Shown here: positions 37,341 through 48,544 of the stretch, in pieces
Numbering within the stretch: position 1 is the first letter of the stretch
Layout of the letters: every line of letters starts with the position of its first letter
Origin: Ipomoea triloba
Lineage: Eukaryota > Streptophyta > Magnoliopsida > Solanales > Convolvulaceae
Direction of reading: 5' to 3'
DNA: 64,000 bases
Assembly (NCBI RefSeq): GCF_003576645.1
Contig: NC_044922.1
Coordinates: forward strand, 12,636,827-12,700,826
Program-made: the position numbers and the translations under genes
Notes under the pieces: model-generated
What the model was told of the DNA's origin: nothing
The model's database searches: none
Seen by the model: the letters and a program-made list of their open reading frames with translations, nothing else

Positions 37341-38727
37341 TGATGGGTGTCGAAACCAACAAATAATAGATACTTACTCTTATGAATTGTAATAGCGATG
37401 AGTAAGGTCGTATCTACAGAGATTGGTTAGACTTATTTTGAACAATAGATTTAATAAATGTGAATAGAAACTTAAATAGTAACAATAAAATGTAAAATGT
37501 AAAATAACATCAAATAGAAAATAATTATCAAATAAACGTCAATGGCAACTAGTATCCAACCCAAGGCATGACATCAGTTTAATTCTAACAAGACAGATAT
37601 TGATTTGCAAACCAAACTAACTTAACAATTTACTAGATTGGTTATGGTTATTAATAAGCTCTAACAACCTGTCTTTCCTTACTTCGTCGGTAATCAAAAC
37701 AAGCTCTTTAATTACTTCCCTAGCTAATAAACAACCCTAAACACGCTCTTAGGATTTAATTTACTAACAGCATTAAAAGAATTAGAAAGACTACCAATCC
37801 TAGCCAACAAACTCACAATCTCAGTTCATTTAAGCTAGACTATATATCTTCATAAAACAAACTGAAAATCAGTTATAATCAAATTGTGCTATTTACTACC
37901 AACATCAGAACGTTTAAACAATTACGGATTCAAGGTTCTAATTAGCAATTTAATAACTTGATAATTGAACAATGGGCCCTATTGCAACCATTAACCAAGC
38001 AATAATTTAAATAAATATAACAGAAGATATATAGATAATAAAGTGCACACAATAATTTAGGCTAAATAAAGCTTATTGGTCTTGTAGAATCAAACTTCAA
38101 TAATCCTCGAATTGGAAAAAAAAAAGAACTCAGCAGAATATCGTAGAGATACTTACAATATAAATAAGATTCTGTACAAAACTTGACGAATTTTACTACT
38201 AAATTCCACACCTATTTATACTAATTTCAGTACAATTTCGGCCGTTCATAGGAGTAGATTGCGGTCGAAATCGTTGGTTGGCAGCAGTCGAAAACGCTCG
38301 CCTCACGCTTGTCCGCAATCGACGTTCGTCTGCTGCTTTCTTCTACGTACGTAATTAGAAGAAGAAAAAGAAAGGGAATTAAAACAAGTTGGGATGGGCT
38401 GTTGAAGTATTAAAACAAATTAAAAAAAAAAAAAACTAGGTTTAGGCCGCTTGACTAAAACAACTAAAATAATTAAAAGAATTAGATTTGGCCAACAATT
38501 AAAAACAATACAAAGTAAAATAAATAAATAATTAAATGAGCCCAAAACTTATTAATGAAGTTAATATACTTTTAATAGTTAAAATAATCATTAAGTCTAA
38601 TTATTCACATAATTATCATATTAGTATAAAATATAAAATAAAACTTAAAATAAATATAATGTAAAATAAATAAAAGTAATTTATTATAAAAATTAATTTA
38701 AATTGAATATAAAAGTAGTGCTTATCA
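37341..38727 (-). repeat. Right (5') LTR of element A
   Basis: Starts TGATGGGTGTCG, ends GTGCTTATCA. 1387 bp, the same length as its partner although each carries small indels. The TATA-like box cacacctatttata (plus strand) is at about 38206-38219. Confidence 0.92.
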
Positions 38728-38883
38728 AATGATTATAACTTATGTACATATATATGTGTATTAGTTATAACCTAAGTACAGTACGTATATATGTGTTATA
38801 TATATAAATATATATTATGTTATAAAATTATGCACAATATTTGAACATATATAAAGTATATAAATGTATAAATGTGTTACGAG

Positions 38884-39490
38884 ATTTATGGGGCATTATT
38901 ATTATTACGCATGAAATGGGCTATTATTATTAATAAGCCTGAGATGGGTCATTATTATTATTACACCTGAGATGGGCCATTATTATTATTATGCCTGAGA
39001 TGGGCCATTATTATTATTAAGCCTGAGATAGGTTATTATTATTATTACGTTTGAGATGAGCCATTATTATTATTACTACTGAGATGTGCCATTATTATTA
39101 TTACGCTTGAGATGGACCATTATTCTTATTAAGCCTGAGATGGGCTATTATTCTTAGTAAGCCTGAGATGAGCTATTATTATTATTAAGTCTAAGATGGG
39201 CCATTATTATTATTACGCCTAAGATGAGCTATCATTATTATTAAGCCTAAGATGGGCCATTATTATTATTATTATGTCTGAGATGGGCCATTATTATTAT
39301 TAAGTCTGAGATGGGCCATTATTATTATTATTAAGCCTAAGATGGGCCATTACTATTATTAAGTCTGAGATGGGCTATCAGTATTATTAAGCTTGAGATG
39401 AGCTATTACTGTTATATAAGATTGAGATGAGCTATTACTATTTTATAAGTTTGAGATGAGCTATTGTTATTATATGGGCTTGAGATAAGC
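38884..39490. repeat. 28-bp minisatellite, about 21 units
   Basis: The unit is GCCTGAGATGGGCC followed by ATTATTATTATTAA-type sequence, so each minisatellite unit contains its own ATT microsatellite. Units vary by substitutions and by 3-bp expansions. It lies inside the Tekay solo LTR. Confidence 0.92.
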
Positions 39491-40653
39491 TAGTAACTTG
39501 GTGGCGGGATAGGATTGCTTTAATATACCTCTATACGAGTCTATCATAAGGATTCACTTATGATTTCAGTTTGTTTGTTTATATCTTGCATTATACTCTA
39601 TTTGAGTATCTTTTGTTGAAACTTACTTATGTAAGTATTGTCGACTTTTAAATTAAGTTTGTTCTATGTTGAAGAGTAATGGAAGTATTAGTAACTATAT
39701 ACTATTAATGATCTATTATCTTATATGAAACGTTATATTATGTTTTGAATAAAGTGTGCTATGGTTACGATGACTGAATTGAGTATTACTATTCTTGAGA
39801 AAGCCTCCTAATTGGTTAATGTTTTCTTAAGTTATCTAAAAACCCTTTTAGAAATGTTCTTTCTAAGTCGTTAGCTAAATATTTTATAAATTGTGAGCTA
39901 TCCATGTTTGAAAACTTACTTACAAAATATAAACTATTTTCAAATTAAAATGTACCTATTTGATAGGGTGAAGTAAACCTTACTTAGCATTTTTATGCTA
40001 ATCATGTTACTTTGTGTTTTCCAACTTGTTGATTTCAGGACAAGTGTTGGCTAGCATGAGAGCGCATTCTAGAGATATTGTATGTTTTGGATGATAATAG
40101 ATTAAACGAGTGTGTCGTATCATTGTTGTAGAACTATAGATGAATACTTTGGGTTGTATAATAATGTTGTGATTTTGATAGAAAGATACCTTGTAGCCTG
40201 TGCGTTTGGGCCTAGATGGTAGCCCAAGCATGGCGTGACACCCCTGGTGGTTTTGGAATTTGAATTTGCTTCCGCACTTTATTTCAATACTTTAATACGA
40301 AAGTTGTTTATTTATAGTTTAAGAAATTTTGGGGGTGTTACAATGTGACCATGTTGAGTGATCATGTTCCCGTGTTGGGCGAGGATGTCGCCATGGGAGT
40401 GTTAGAGTGTCATTTACTCTTGATGTAATTGAAGATGAAAAGCTCTTGTGCTCTCCCAATCCATGGTGGTCGGCATCGCTTGAGGTGCGGCATCCTCTCC
40501 TCCCTGCTCTCCATATTGCTCTTCTTCTTCCTCTTCCTCATTCTCTTCTTCCTCTCCATCCTCATCATCTTCATCATCATCATCCTCCGATTCTGCGTCA
40601 TCACCCCCAAGTCTCAAGCTCATGCCAAAGAAGTCCATAATTGAAATTGCTTC

Positions 40654-41495
40654 TGAAATTGTGACTCACAGAGTCTAGGTCCTCAAGTTTATAGGTGATT
40701 CCCAATTTGTGATCCTAATTGCTAGATTCATTGGAGGTCACTTAGCAACAATCAGACCTACTGCAGAGATTAGTTCTATCAAAATTACGAATCAGCGAAA
40801 TGTATAAAACTTCTAAAGAATAAAGACTCAAGCAATTGATAACCCAATTCGGAACCTCAGTTCCAACATCTGGGGGCATCACTCTGGTTGCCCAACTCTC
40901 CATTGATCAACAATATGAAATGTATCACCGATTACAGTTGTGTACCACATGGTTGCTCTAGAAATTCATCACAGCTCCATTCTAGAGTTCAACCTTGAAG
41001 AGTTGACAAGAACTTGATCTCCCGATCTTCTTGAATTGAGGCTCCCCCTCAATAATTGCACGAATAGCTTTCCAGAGTGAATGCTTGCCCAATTGACTTC
41101 ATAGAGAAGATGTATCTTGTGTCAAAGGTAAGCTTTGCCAAGACTTCTCTTAACTTCATACAAAGATCTTCTTTGCTGATATATCTGTGTAATTTTCTTC
41201 AACCTTGACAAATAAGAGTTGGCTCTTATTTATCCTTTTCTGAATCTTCAAGGCGGTTGCAACTTCAGTAACTAACTCTGAACATCTTTTACGTTCTAGT
41301 GCAGATACTCGTTTAGTAAGTTGTCTTCAGAGTCTTCAAAGTCTTCTGAACTACTTCATGTGCTATATACTAAGAATACAAGACTTGACCAACCAGTTTT
41401 GAACTATCTGCTGAACTAAATAATTATTGACATGAAACTTAGTACAACTTAGGGAGTTTCTTTAAAAAGAACTTTGTCTATTATTTTTATTAACA
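40654..41495. mobile_element. Copia-like solo LTR, 842 bp
   Basis: Ends TGAAATTGTGAC and TTATTAACA with GCTTC on both sides (40649-40653 and 41496-41500). It has no coding sequence. The minus-strand reading starts TGTTAATAA, as in many Copia LTRs. It interrupts the env-like ORF of element B. Confidence 0.8.
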
Positions 41496-42352
41496 GCTTC
41501 CATTACGACATCAACCTTTCTCTTGCCATCGTATCTTCAAGTCCCAGCCCTTTGCAAAGTTCGATTACCAAACACCCAACGAACACGGGATTGCACATTC
41601 ATTTTGTTTTGAGCCGCTAGTCGCTTTTTCACTTGTGCTCCCATGTTCATCAGCTCACTCTTCTCCATACTCCACATGTAAAAGAGGTCTTGTCGATAAG
41701 TGTTATTCAAATTAGTTGTCCTTCCGGATAGGTTGATGGCCAATGCTAGTCGTATAGCATTGAGATGATTGGTTCGGATCTCCTTAGCATGCAAATTGCT
41801 TGAATTGTACTCGGTATTCCCTGTTATGCTCTTCCAATATATCGAAGCCTCTCGCTCCGAGTAGAAATCCGAACGGTAGTTACGGAAAGCGGGATTGTTC
41901 ATTTCATCTCTAGTATGAAGTCCCAAAAGCAAAGCCATCTCATCCACGGAGTAGTTGTTTTTCTTGTTGGATAGAGTGAATGAAATGGATGGCTTCGTGT
42001 TGTTGGCCTCTTTCTTGATTTGCAATGTAGCCACAAACTCATACGTGACCGGGCTATATGTGGGTCCTCTCCAAGCAAAGATTTTACTCCAATGGCGGTG
42101 CCTCCACAAACGTTCCACCATCAACTCACAGCCAAATTCTTGCAAGATAATAGGATCAAGATACTTTCCTCCCATAAACCTTGTTTTATAGTGGTCCACG
42201 AGTGCTAATTGCTCCTGATTCAAGGCACGTAAAACTCGTGTTACCCGAGGTGCATTATCTACCGGTGATTGTCCATCCCCACGAGTCGGGGCACGACTTG
42301 AACTTCCTTCTTCAAACCTTCTATTCTTTGCCATTTCTTTCGTTCTTGTCAT

Positions 42353-43511
42353 GTATCCTACAAAATCTCAAAGCAAAAATATCCATGAATTGCAATGGTT
42401 AGTCACACACTCTCTTTCTCTCATTTTTTTCTTCTCTTTTTATTCGAATTCTTCCTCCCTTTTTTGAAATTTTCCTTCTTTTTTTTTTAAAAAAAAGTTC
42501 GACATGGTCTCTCCTCAATTCTTCTCAATTCTCATTCACAAAATCCTTACAATGCATTCCTACATCAAACATTCACTCACAATTCAAGATTTTGCAATTT
42601 CAATTCAAAGTCAACAATTTCCAAAGTCAACTTCACCTTCTTCCCCAATTTCAAGAACTAGGGTTGAAGGGGTGAGTGCAACCTCAACATTCATGTGTGT
42701 GCATCATCAAATTTCTTTCTCAATCAAGCATAAGAACATGTTTCCCAACAATTTCCTTCCTCAGTTTCATTCAATTCACAATCTAACATCAAACCCATAT
42801 TCCGATTTTTTCAAATTCCAACTAGGGTTCTACAAAAATTCCTAATCTCACAAATTGTTCAAATCAAATCAAAGAAATCAAGGAAGCAATGTTCTAAGAT
42901 GCAAAACTAACCATTATAAACAAGTTTTCATCAACAACATTCAAAAGATAATGTAGAAACACATTCAAGTTTTCATCAACAACATTCACAAGACAATGTA
43001 GAAAGCTTCATGAGTAGCTATGGAAGTTGGAGGTTTTGAAGTTTTTACCTTGTTTTGGATGAAGAAAAGTGAAGAAATATGGCAAACCTTGCGTGGAAGA
43101 GTTCTCTCCTTCGTGGTTTTGAAGAATAATGAGATAGGAGGGGGGGTGGTTTAAAGCTATGTTTCAGCCTTGGCAGATTTTTGACCCATCCACGTGACGT
43201 CCACGTGTGGACTGGTCATGTGGAAGTTTTTGAAGTTTCTCCACGCCCTGTCTACACGTGGAGTCCCTACGTGGAAGTTTCTGTATTTATTCCACTTGAG
43301 GTCTATGCGTGGAGCTCACGTGGAATGGATACATAAGCTTCTCTGTTTTCTTCCCTTGTTTTTCCATCCACTTTGGTCATTTTTCGCTCAACTCCTCCAT
43401 CAAATTTTCCAACCTACTTCTGCATATTAGTCCCACAAGAAATACCAAAATGAAAACCAACAAAACAACAAAAAGCGCATAAGAAATAAAGACAAATATT
43501 CACAAGATAAC
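42353..43511 (-). promoter_or_regulatory. Spacer before the env-like ORF with a promoter-like module
   Basis: Reading the minus strand, CACGTG/CACGTAG-type inverted boxes (43190-43332) are followed by tttaaacc (about 43147-43155), a leader, and a splice-donor-like aacaaggtaaaaac (about 43050). The ATG of the env-like ORF follows at 42352. The order (CG-rich boxes, TATA-like box, leader with donor site) is the same as in the LTRs of this group. Promoter function is inferred only. Confidence 0.4.
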
Positions 43512-43564
43512 CTTGGGGTGCCTCCCAAGAAGCGCCACGTTTATTGTCCTTGGCTAGACTCAAC
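43512..43564 (-). other. Conserved two-hairpin tract, B copy after gag-protease
   Basis: Minus strand: GTCTAGCCAAGGAC, then TAAACGTGGCGCTT, then CTTGGGAGGCACCCCAAG. It lies about 140 bases past the protease reading frame. Confidence 0.75.
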
Positions 43565-43703
43565 GTTTCATCCTCAATTATTGTCATTAACCTTTGGTTG
43601 GAAGCACTTGGGAGTCCAAGTGTTCTTTCACACCAATTTCTCAACTGCCAATCTACGTTTGGTCTTAGTTTTCACCTTGACCGGTTTCCTTTAAAGCTCC
43701 TTT

Positions 43704-44081
43704 TCATTCCTTCACAAAATTAACCTTTTCCGTCTTTGGCTTTTCACTATCAAACCAAAGTGTGATTTCTCCCGTGCCCACGTCAGTTAAAGCTCGGCAT
43801 GTGGCCAAGAATGGCCTACCTAAGATCAACGAACCAAAGGGTTCGTCTCTTCCCATTTCACAAACTACGAAGTCTACGAGCACTAAGAATTCTCCAACCT
43901 TAACAAGCACATCCTCCGCCAAACCTTTGAGATACTGAGTAGTCCTATCAACTAAACGAAGGGTGAGTCTAGTTGGACTCAAACATGACAAATTCAAGCT
44001 TTCAAATACACTCAATGGCATGAGATTAATAGAGGCTCCAAGATCGGCCAAAGCTTTCGGGACTTCCATGTCCGAGATCAC
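43704..44081 (-). pseudogene. Aspartic protease of element B
   Basis: 125 codons with active-site motif LADLGASINLMPLSVFE and the LILGRPFLATCRALTDV block. The upstream part of the same frame is cut by a solo LTR at 44113-45393. Downstream, where RT should begin, the sequence goes straight to the two-hairpin tract, so RT, RNase H and integrase have been lost. Confidence 0.82.
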
Positions 44082-44112
44082 AAGACGTGATCTCCTCCTT
44101 TTCTTTGCTTGA

Positions 44113-45393
44113 TGAAGGTAAGTATTTTGCGGTGAGATGGATAAAAGGGTGGTATGGAAGTGGTAAAACGAAGAGTCAAGACTCCCCGAGTGTCGTGTCT
44201 CTCAAGGATGACAAATTGGAGCGAATTAGTGTTGGCATTTAGGAGGTTGAAGTGAAAGAGTTACGGGAATAGCTAAGGCTAGATGTCATGTGTACACAAG
44301 TTGAAGGTTTAAATTGTTTGTGTTTAAGGAAAGGGAAAGATGGAGATTAGGGCTCGGGGCTAGCTTATGTGGCCTATTATCTAATGGTTTTGCAAGCAAA
44401 TGACTTGGATACAACAAGGGAGTTCATGGCACTTCACCAAGTGGCGTCACACTTGGACTCCCACATCCTCATTCGGTTGGGACATTTTATCAAACACCTT
44501 GTCTACCACACCTCTCGGACCTCTTCCTTTCGGATTAAGGGCAGAGATGTGGGTGAGCAGGACTCGTGAGTGGCCACAATCGCGCACACACTCACTTTCA
44601 CTGGGTTTGCTACCTAATGTGGCCACACTTAGGCACAAAGCATAACGAACATCAACCACACAAGTATTCTCATCCAAAAAATCACAAAGCTCACATTTTT
44701 AAAGCAATGTCTTATCAAATCAACCGCATAGTTAGTTTCGGGGCCACCAATCCCCTATCTAATCTAAGCTAGCATTAAAATAAAGAAGCAAGAAGAAGAA
44801 ATGGAAGTTTCAAAGAAAACAAACATTAAAGCAAAATAAACATTGAAGAGAAGAGTTACCATCCATGGTGAATGGTTCATTTACATTTTGTCTTGAAACT
44901 TCTATCCTTCTAGCTTGATCTTGAATCTATTCTAAGGGAAAGGAAGTTTTCCCCCAAGAGGGGAGAAAACCCTAAGGAACTTCAGATCTAAAACTATTCT
45001 ATGGCTGCTAGCTTTTTTTCATCTATCCGAAAAAGGGGTTAAAATAGGCAACCCGAAGCCAAAATTCCCGAAATGGCCCCCGTGGCCAGACCACGCCATC
45101 ACCACGCGTGGTGGAGGGCGTGGACAGCTACTGGAAATGATCCACGCCCATCCACACGCGTGTTGGCCGCGTGGGAGGTTCCTGCTTTGTGGCTTCTTTG
45201 CTTTTTGCTCTGTTTTGGCCTTGAATCCCTTTTTGATATGTGGAAACACTTCAAAACTTTTCCTAAAATTTGTGCTAGAAGTTTTTGATCACATCTGAGT
45301 TTAAAATGCATGAGATTGTTATAAGCGGGTGGCAAAACTTCTCATTCTATCCTATTTTTGACCCTTAATATGTACTATTCTTAGTGCTTATCA
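44113..45393 (-). mobile_element. Athila-type solo LTR (element D family), 1281 bp
   Basis: The plus-strand ends are TGAAGGTAAGT and GTGCTTATCA, flanked by CTTGA (44108-44112 and 45394-45398). Its reverse complement matches the LTR of element D, including the shared block cactcggggagtcttgactc and the start TGATAAG. CG-rich inverted boxes lie at 45092-45172. Confidence 0.88.
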
Positions 45394-45750
45394 CTTGATA
45401 TATCACAAGAGTTAGTCACATTTCCTCCTTCCAATTGACATTCTCGGCTACAAGAGGTATCCTCCCTTGCTTCTTCTTTTTCTTGGAAATCACAAGAGGC
45501 CATTTCCTTCTTCCCATCAAGCCATGGACCACAAGAGGTAGGCCTCTTTACTCCCAACTCTTTTCTCTTTTCTTCACAACTACAAGTCCCACACACAACA
45601 TCCATCGGATCACACCCTTCATGTCTATCTTCTTTAATAGTATGTCATTGACTCTCTCCTTCGAATTGTTCTCCGTATTACTAGGCAATTGCCCGTAATG
45701 CCTTTCGGACATCATTTTAAACATTTGGGAGATTTGGTTCTCAATTGTCT
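45394..45750 (-). pseudogene. gag-protease spacer of element B
   Basis: The minus-strand frame includes KTIENQISQMFKMMSERHYG and LPSNTENNSKERV, the gag-end block seen before the protease in Athila elements. Bounded by solo LTRs on both sides. Confidence 0.65.
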
Positions 45751-47045
45751 TGATGGGTGTCGAAACCAAAAAATAATAAATACTTACTCTTATGAACTGT
45801 AATAGCGATGAGTAAGGTCATACCCACAGAGATTGGTTAGACTTATTTTTAGCAATGGATTTAATAAATAATGAAATGGGAATAGAAACTTGAATAGTAA
45901 CAATAAAATAGATAATAATAAATAAAATCAAATATCAAATAAATATCAAATAAACGTCAATGGCAACTAGTATCCAACCCAAGGCATAATATCAGTTTAA
46001 TTCTAACAAGTCAATTATTGATTTGCAAGCCAAACTAACTTTACTCTTTACTAGATTGGTTATGGTTATTAACAAGCTCTAACAACCTGTCTTTCCTTAC
46101 TTCGTCGGTAATCAAAACAAGCTCTTTGATTACTTCCCTAGCTAATAAACAACCCTAAACAAGCTCTTAGGATTTAATTTACCAATAGCATTAATCGAAT
46201 TAGAAAGACTACCAATCCTAGCCAACAAACTCATAAGCTCGGTTCATTTAAGCTAGACTATATATCTTCATAACACAAACTGAAAATCAGTTATAATCAA
46301 ATTGTGCTATTTGCTACCAACATCAGAACACTTAAACAATTACGGATTCAAGGTTTTGACTAGCAATTTAATAACTTGATAATTGAACAATGGGCCCTAT
46401 TGCAACAATTAACCAAGCAATAATTCATATATATGAATATAACAGAAGATATATAGATAATAAAGTGCAAAGAATAATTAAGGCTAAATAAAGCTTACTG
46501 GTCTTGTAGAATCAAACTTCAATAATCCTCGAATTGGAAAAATAAGAACTCAGCAGTACATCGCAGGGATGCTTACAATATAAATGAAATTCTTTCGTGA
46601 ATAACTGATGATTTTACTACTGAATTCATTGCCTATATATACTAATTTTGGCCGTTCATAAGAGTAATTTTTGGATGAAATCTCTGGTTGACAGCAATTT
46701 GCGGAGTTCGTGGACAAAATTCATCGCAGCAGCACACGTTGCAACATCCTTTGCAGACCAAGTCTTCTGATGCATTCTTCTCATATAATTAATAAAAGGA
46801 ATTATTAGCTTTGTTTCCTTAGTCCTGCAAAACATTAAAACATTAGTGGCCTAAATTAGACAAACTAAAAGAAATAAAAGAATCAGTCTAGAATAAGCCC
46901 AAAATAGTTATTAAGCCCAATTATTCATATAACTAATATATTATTATAAAACATAAAATAATGTGTAAAATAAATATAATGTTAAATAAATAAAACTAAT
47001 TTATTATAATAGTTAATTTAAATTGAATAAAAATAGTGCTTAACA
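45751..47045 (-). mobile_element. Solo LTR of the element A family, 1295 bp
   Basis: Starts TGATGGGTGTCG and ends GTGCTTAACA, similar throughout to the LTRs of element A, with TGTCT at 45746-45750 and 47046-47050. Its shorter length and differences show a separate insertion. Confidence 0.9.
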
Positions 47046-48544
47046 TGTCTTCAATGTTGCCTTCGATTCTTACCTTAAGCCTGCTATTTCTTGCCTTATA
47101 TCTTGAGTAATCTCGTGCTTGAGATTCACTCAGTCATTCTTAAGCTCCAAAATAGCCTTCAATAGCCTTTCATCCAATTCTCTTATGTCATCTCTTCTTT
47201 GCATGGGGGAATCTAATTGGGAAGCAAAATTTGGTCTATAGTGAGTCATTTGAGTTTCACTTCCTTGATTTGGGCCATAAGCAATTCGACCTCTCTCACC
47301 TTGACCATAGGTGGGTTTGCCACTTTGGTTCATATTAGACCTCCCTTCGTATCCCCTTACGTTGTTCCATCATTCGCCTTGTTTCTAACCTTGGGTATTT
47401 GATCCACCACCATATGCATTGAAATTTTTTCCACGTTGATAATCCACCGCCTCTACATGTTCACTCGTGGAGGGGGACATACATGCATTTGTATCATGGG
47501 GTCCACCGCCAATGTTGCAATATAAAGCCAACACTATGCATGGCTTAGATTTAGCCTCAAGTTTTTCCACCGTCGCTTGGAGTCTTTTTATCTCAGGATT
47601 CATAGCCTCTACTTTTGAATCTCTAGCCACATTCTCTTTAAACTCATACATCCCGGCGCGGTTCTCCCTCTTGTTGTACCAAAAAGAGATGTTGTTTGAA
47701 ATCCTCTCTATCAAGTCCTCCGCATCGGATGGAGCTAAGGATACAAAGGCACCACGAGACAAGGAGTCTAAAAGCATTTCCCCTCGTCCGTGAGACTTCT
47801 GTAGAAAGAACTAATTATGTCCCACGAATGTAGTAGATCGGGCAGACATTGTCTCTTCAAAGTCTTAAACCTTCGCCATGCTTCCCCCAAACTTTCAAGA
47901 GTACTTTGCTTGAACTCCTGGACTTGCTTTCTTATCTTCATGGTCTTGGTTAGTTGGAAAATCTCATTCATAAATTCTTTGTGCAATTGTAGCCACGAGC
48001 GGAAATGATGGTCGTCTTGGCTATCTAGCCACTTAGAAGCTTCTCCAATGACGGAGAAAGGGAACAACTTGAGTCGGACAACCTCATCGCTCACTCCTTG
48101 TTGAAACATTCCGCATGCCCGAATAAACATCGTGATATTGACATGCAGATCCTCCGATGGTAGCCCACTAAAAGGACTATTTTGCACCAAGGTAAGCAAA
48201 TTTATTGAATTGTGCTTGCTAAAATACGGTGTGATGTATTCGGCTATAGATCTTCCCCGTTGATCATTCGGAACATCATAAAATTCTTCCACCCAGATAG
48301 GTTCCAGATGTGTTACATTCTCCATGTTTGGCTCCTCCTCAATGGTAGGTTCAATCGGGATTTGAACTCCCCCATTTCTTTCTCCCGGTGGATGGTTTAT
48401 GTGGTGGTGTTTGGGGTGGAATAATCCCCCTTCCATGAGATCCCCCTCTAGTAGCACTAGTTGAAGCCATTTCCTCCACTTGTGTGTGTTTCCTCCTTGT
48501 TGCGCGGTTGATTTTCAGATTGAGAGGGAGTAGACCTTGAGTGC
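47046..48544 (-). pseudogene. gag of element B (body)
   Basis: Capsid block FPFSVIGEASKWLDSQ and LHKEFMNEIFQL in the frame 47768-48457, then a frameshift to 47385-47777 (DSLSRGAFVSLAPSDAEDLI, NIGGGPHDTNAC, a zinc knuckle with its first Cys displaced), then 47130-47333. The N-terminus is beyond element C: an ATG at 56501 (minus) begins MHRRARHS and is cut by C after about seven codons. Confidence 0.78.

Larger units (their letters stand above)
29641..38727 (-). mobile_element. Element A: Athila-like Ty3 retrotransposon with both LTRs, 9087 bp
   Basis: Two 1387-bp LTRs (29641-31027 and 37341-38727) are flanked by AATGA on both sides (29636-29640 and 38728-38732). The minus-strand order is gag, protease, RT, RNase H, integrase. 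By eye the LTRs differ at only a few percent of positions, so it is younger than B. Lesions: an in-frame stop and frameshift in gag, a deletion between protease and RT, a frameshift in RT, and a stop between the integrase zinc region and the core. It therefore cannot be autonomous. It lacks the two-hairpin tract found in B, C and D. Confidence 0.92.
29192..40342 (+). mobile_element. Tekay-like solo LTR, about 2.06 kb, split by element A
   Basis: The ends are TGTGACACCCC and GGGGGTGTTACA, with ATGTG at 29187-29191 and 40343-40347. The LTR consists of 29192-29640 and 38733-40342; element A (29641-38727) lies between them. No internal Tekay coding sequence is present, so this is a solo LTR formed by LTR recombination. 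It contains a 28-bp minisatellite at 38884-39490 and two perfect palindromes at 29537-29590. Confidence 0.85.
29018..42352 (-). pseudogene. Athila-type env-like ORF of element B, split by two insertions
   Basis: The 5' part (41537-42352) starts MTRTKEMAKNRRF and has the YLDPIILQEFGCELMVERLW and FSERE/IYWKSI-like blocks of the Athila ORF that follows pol (called env-like because of its position; receptor binding has not been shown). After a frame break it continues (40414-40638) with a very acidic Asp/Glu run, then three or four QHG-type repeats and a coiled-coil-like tail ending HPPPHGDD at TGA 29018-29020. It is interrupted by a Copia-like solo LTR (40654-41495) and a Tekay solo LTR (29192-40342). 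The frame on both sides of the Tekay insertion is consistent. No transmembrane segment is obvious. Non-functional as it stands. Confidence 0.75.

Noticed and set aside
38884..39490. Regular repeats that could suggest a CRISPR-like array
   Set aside because: Units are head-to-tail with no unique spacers, and this is plant DNA; it is a minisatellite.
40407..40644. Plus-strand hydrophobic ORFs rich in Leu, Phe and Ile
   Set aside because: They are the complement of the acidic Asp/Glu run in the env-like ORF.
29018..42352. Treating the env-like ORF as evidence of an infectious retrovirus
   Set aside because: The name reflects position only; no signal peptide or membrane segment is evident and the ORF is broken.
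42504..42845. Plus-strand ORF of 113 codons
   Set aside because: Lies antisense in the spacer of element B, low complexity, no family resemblance.
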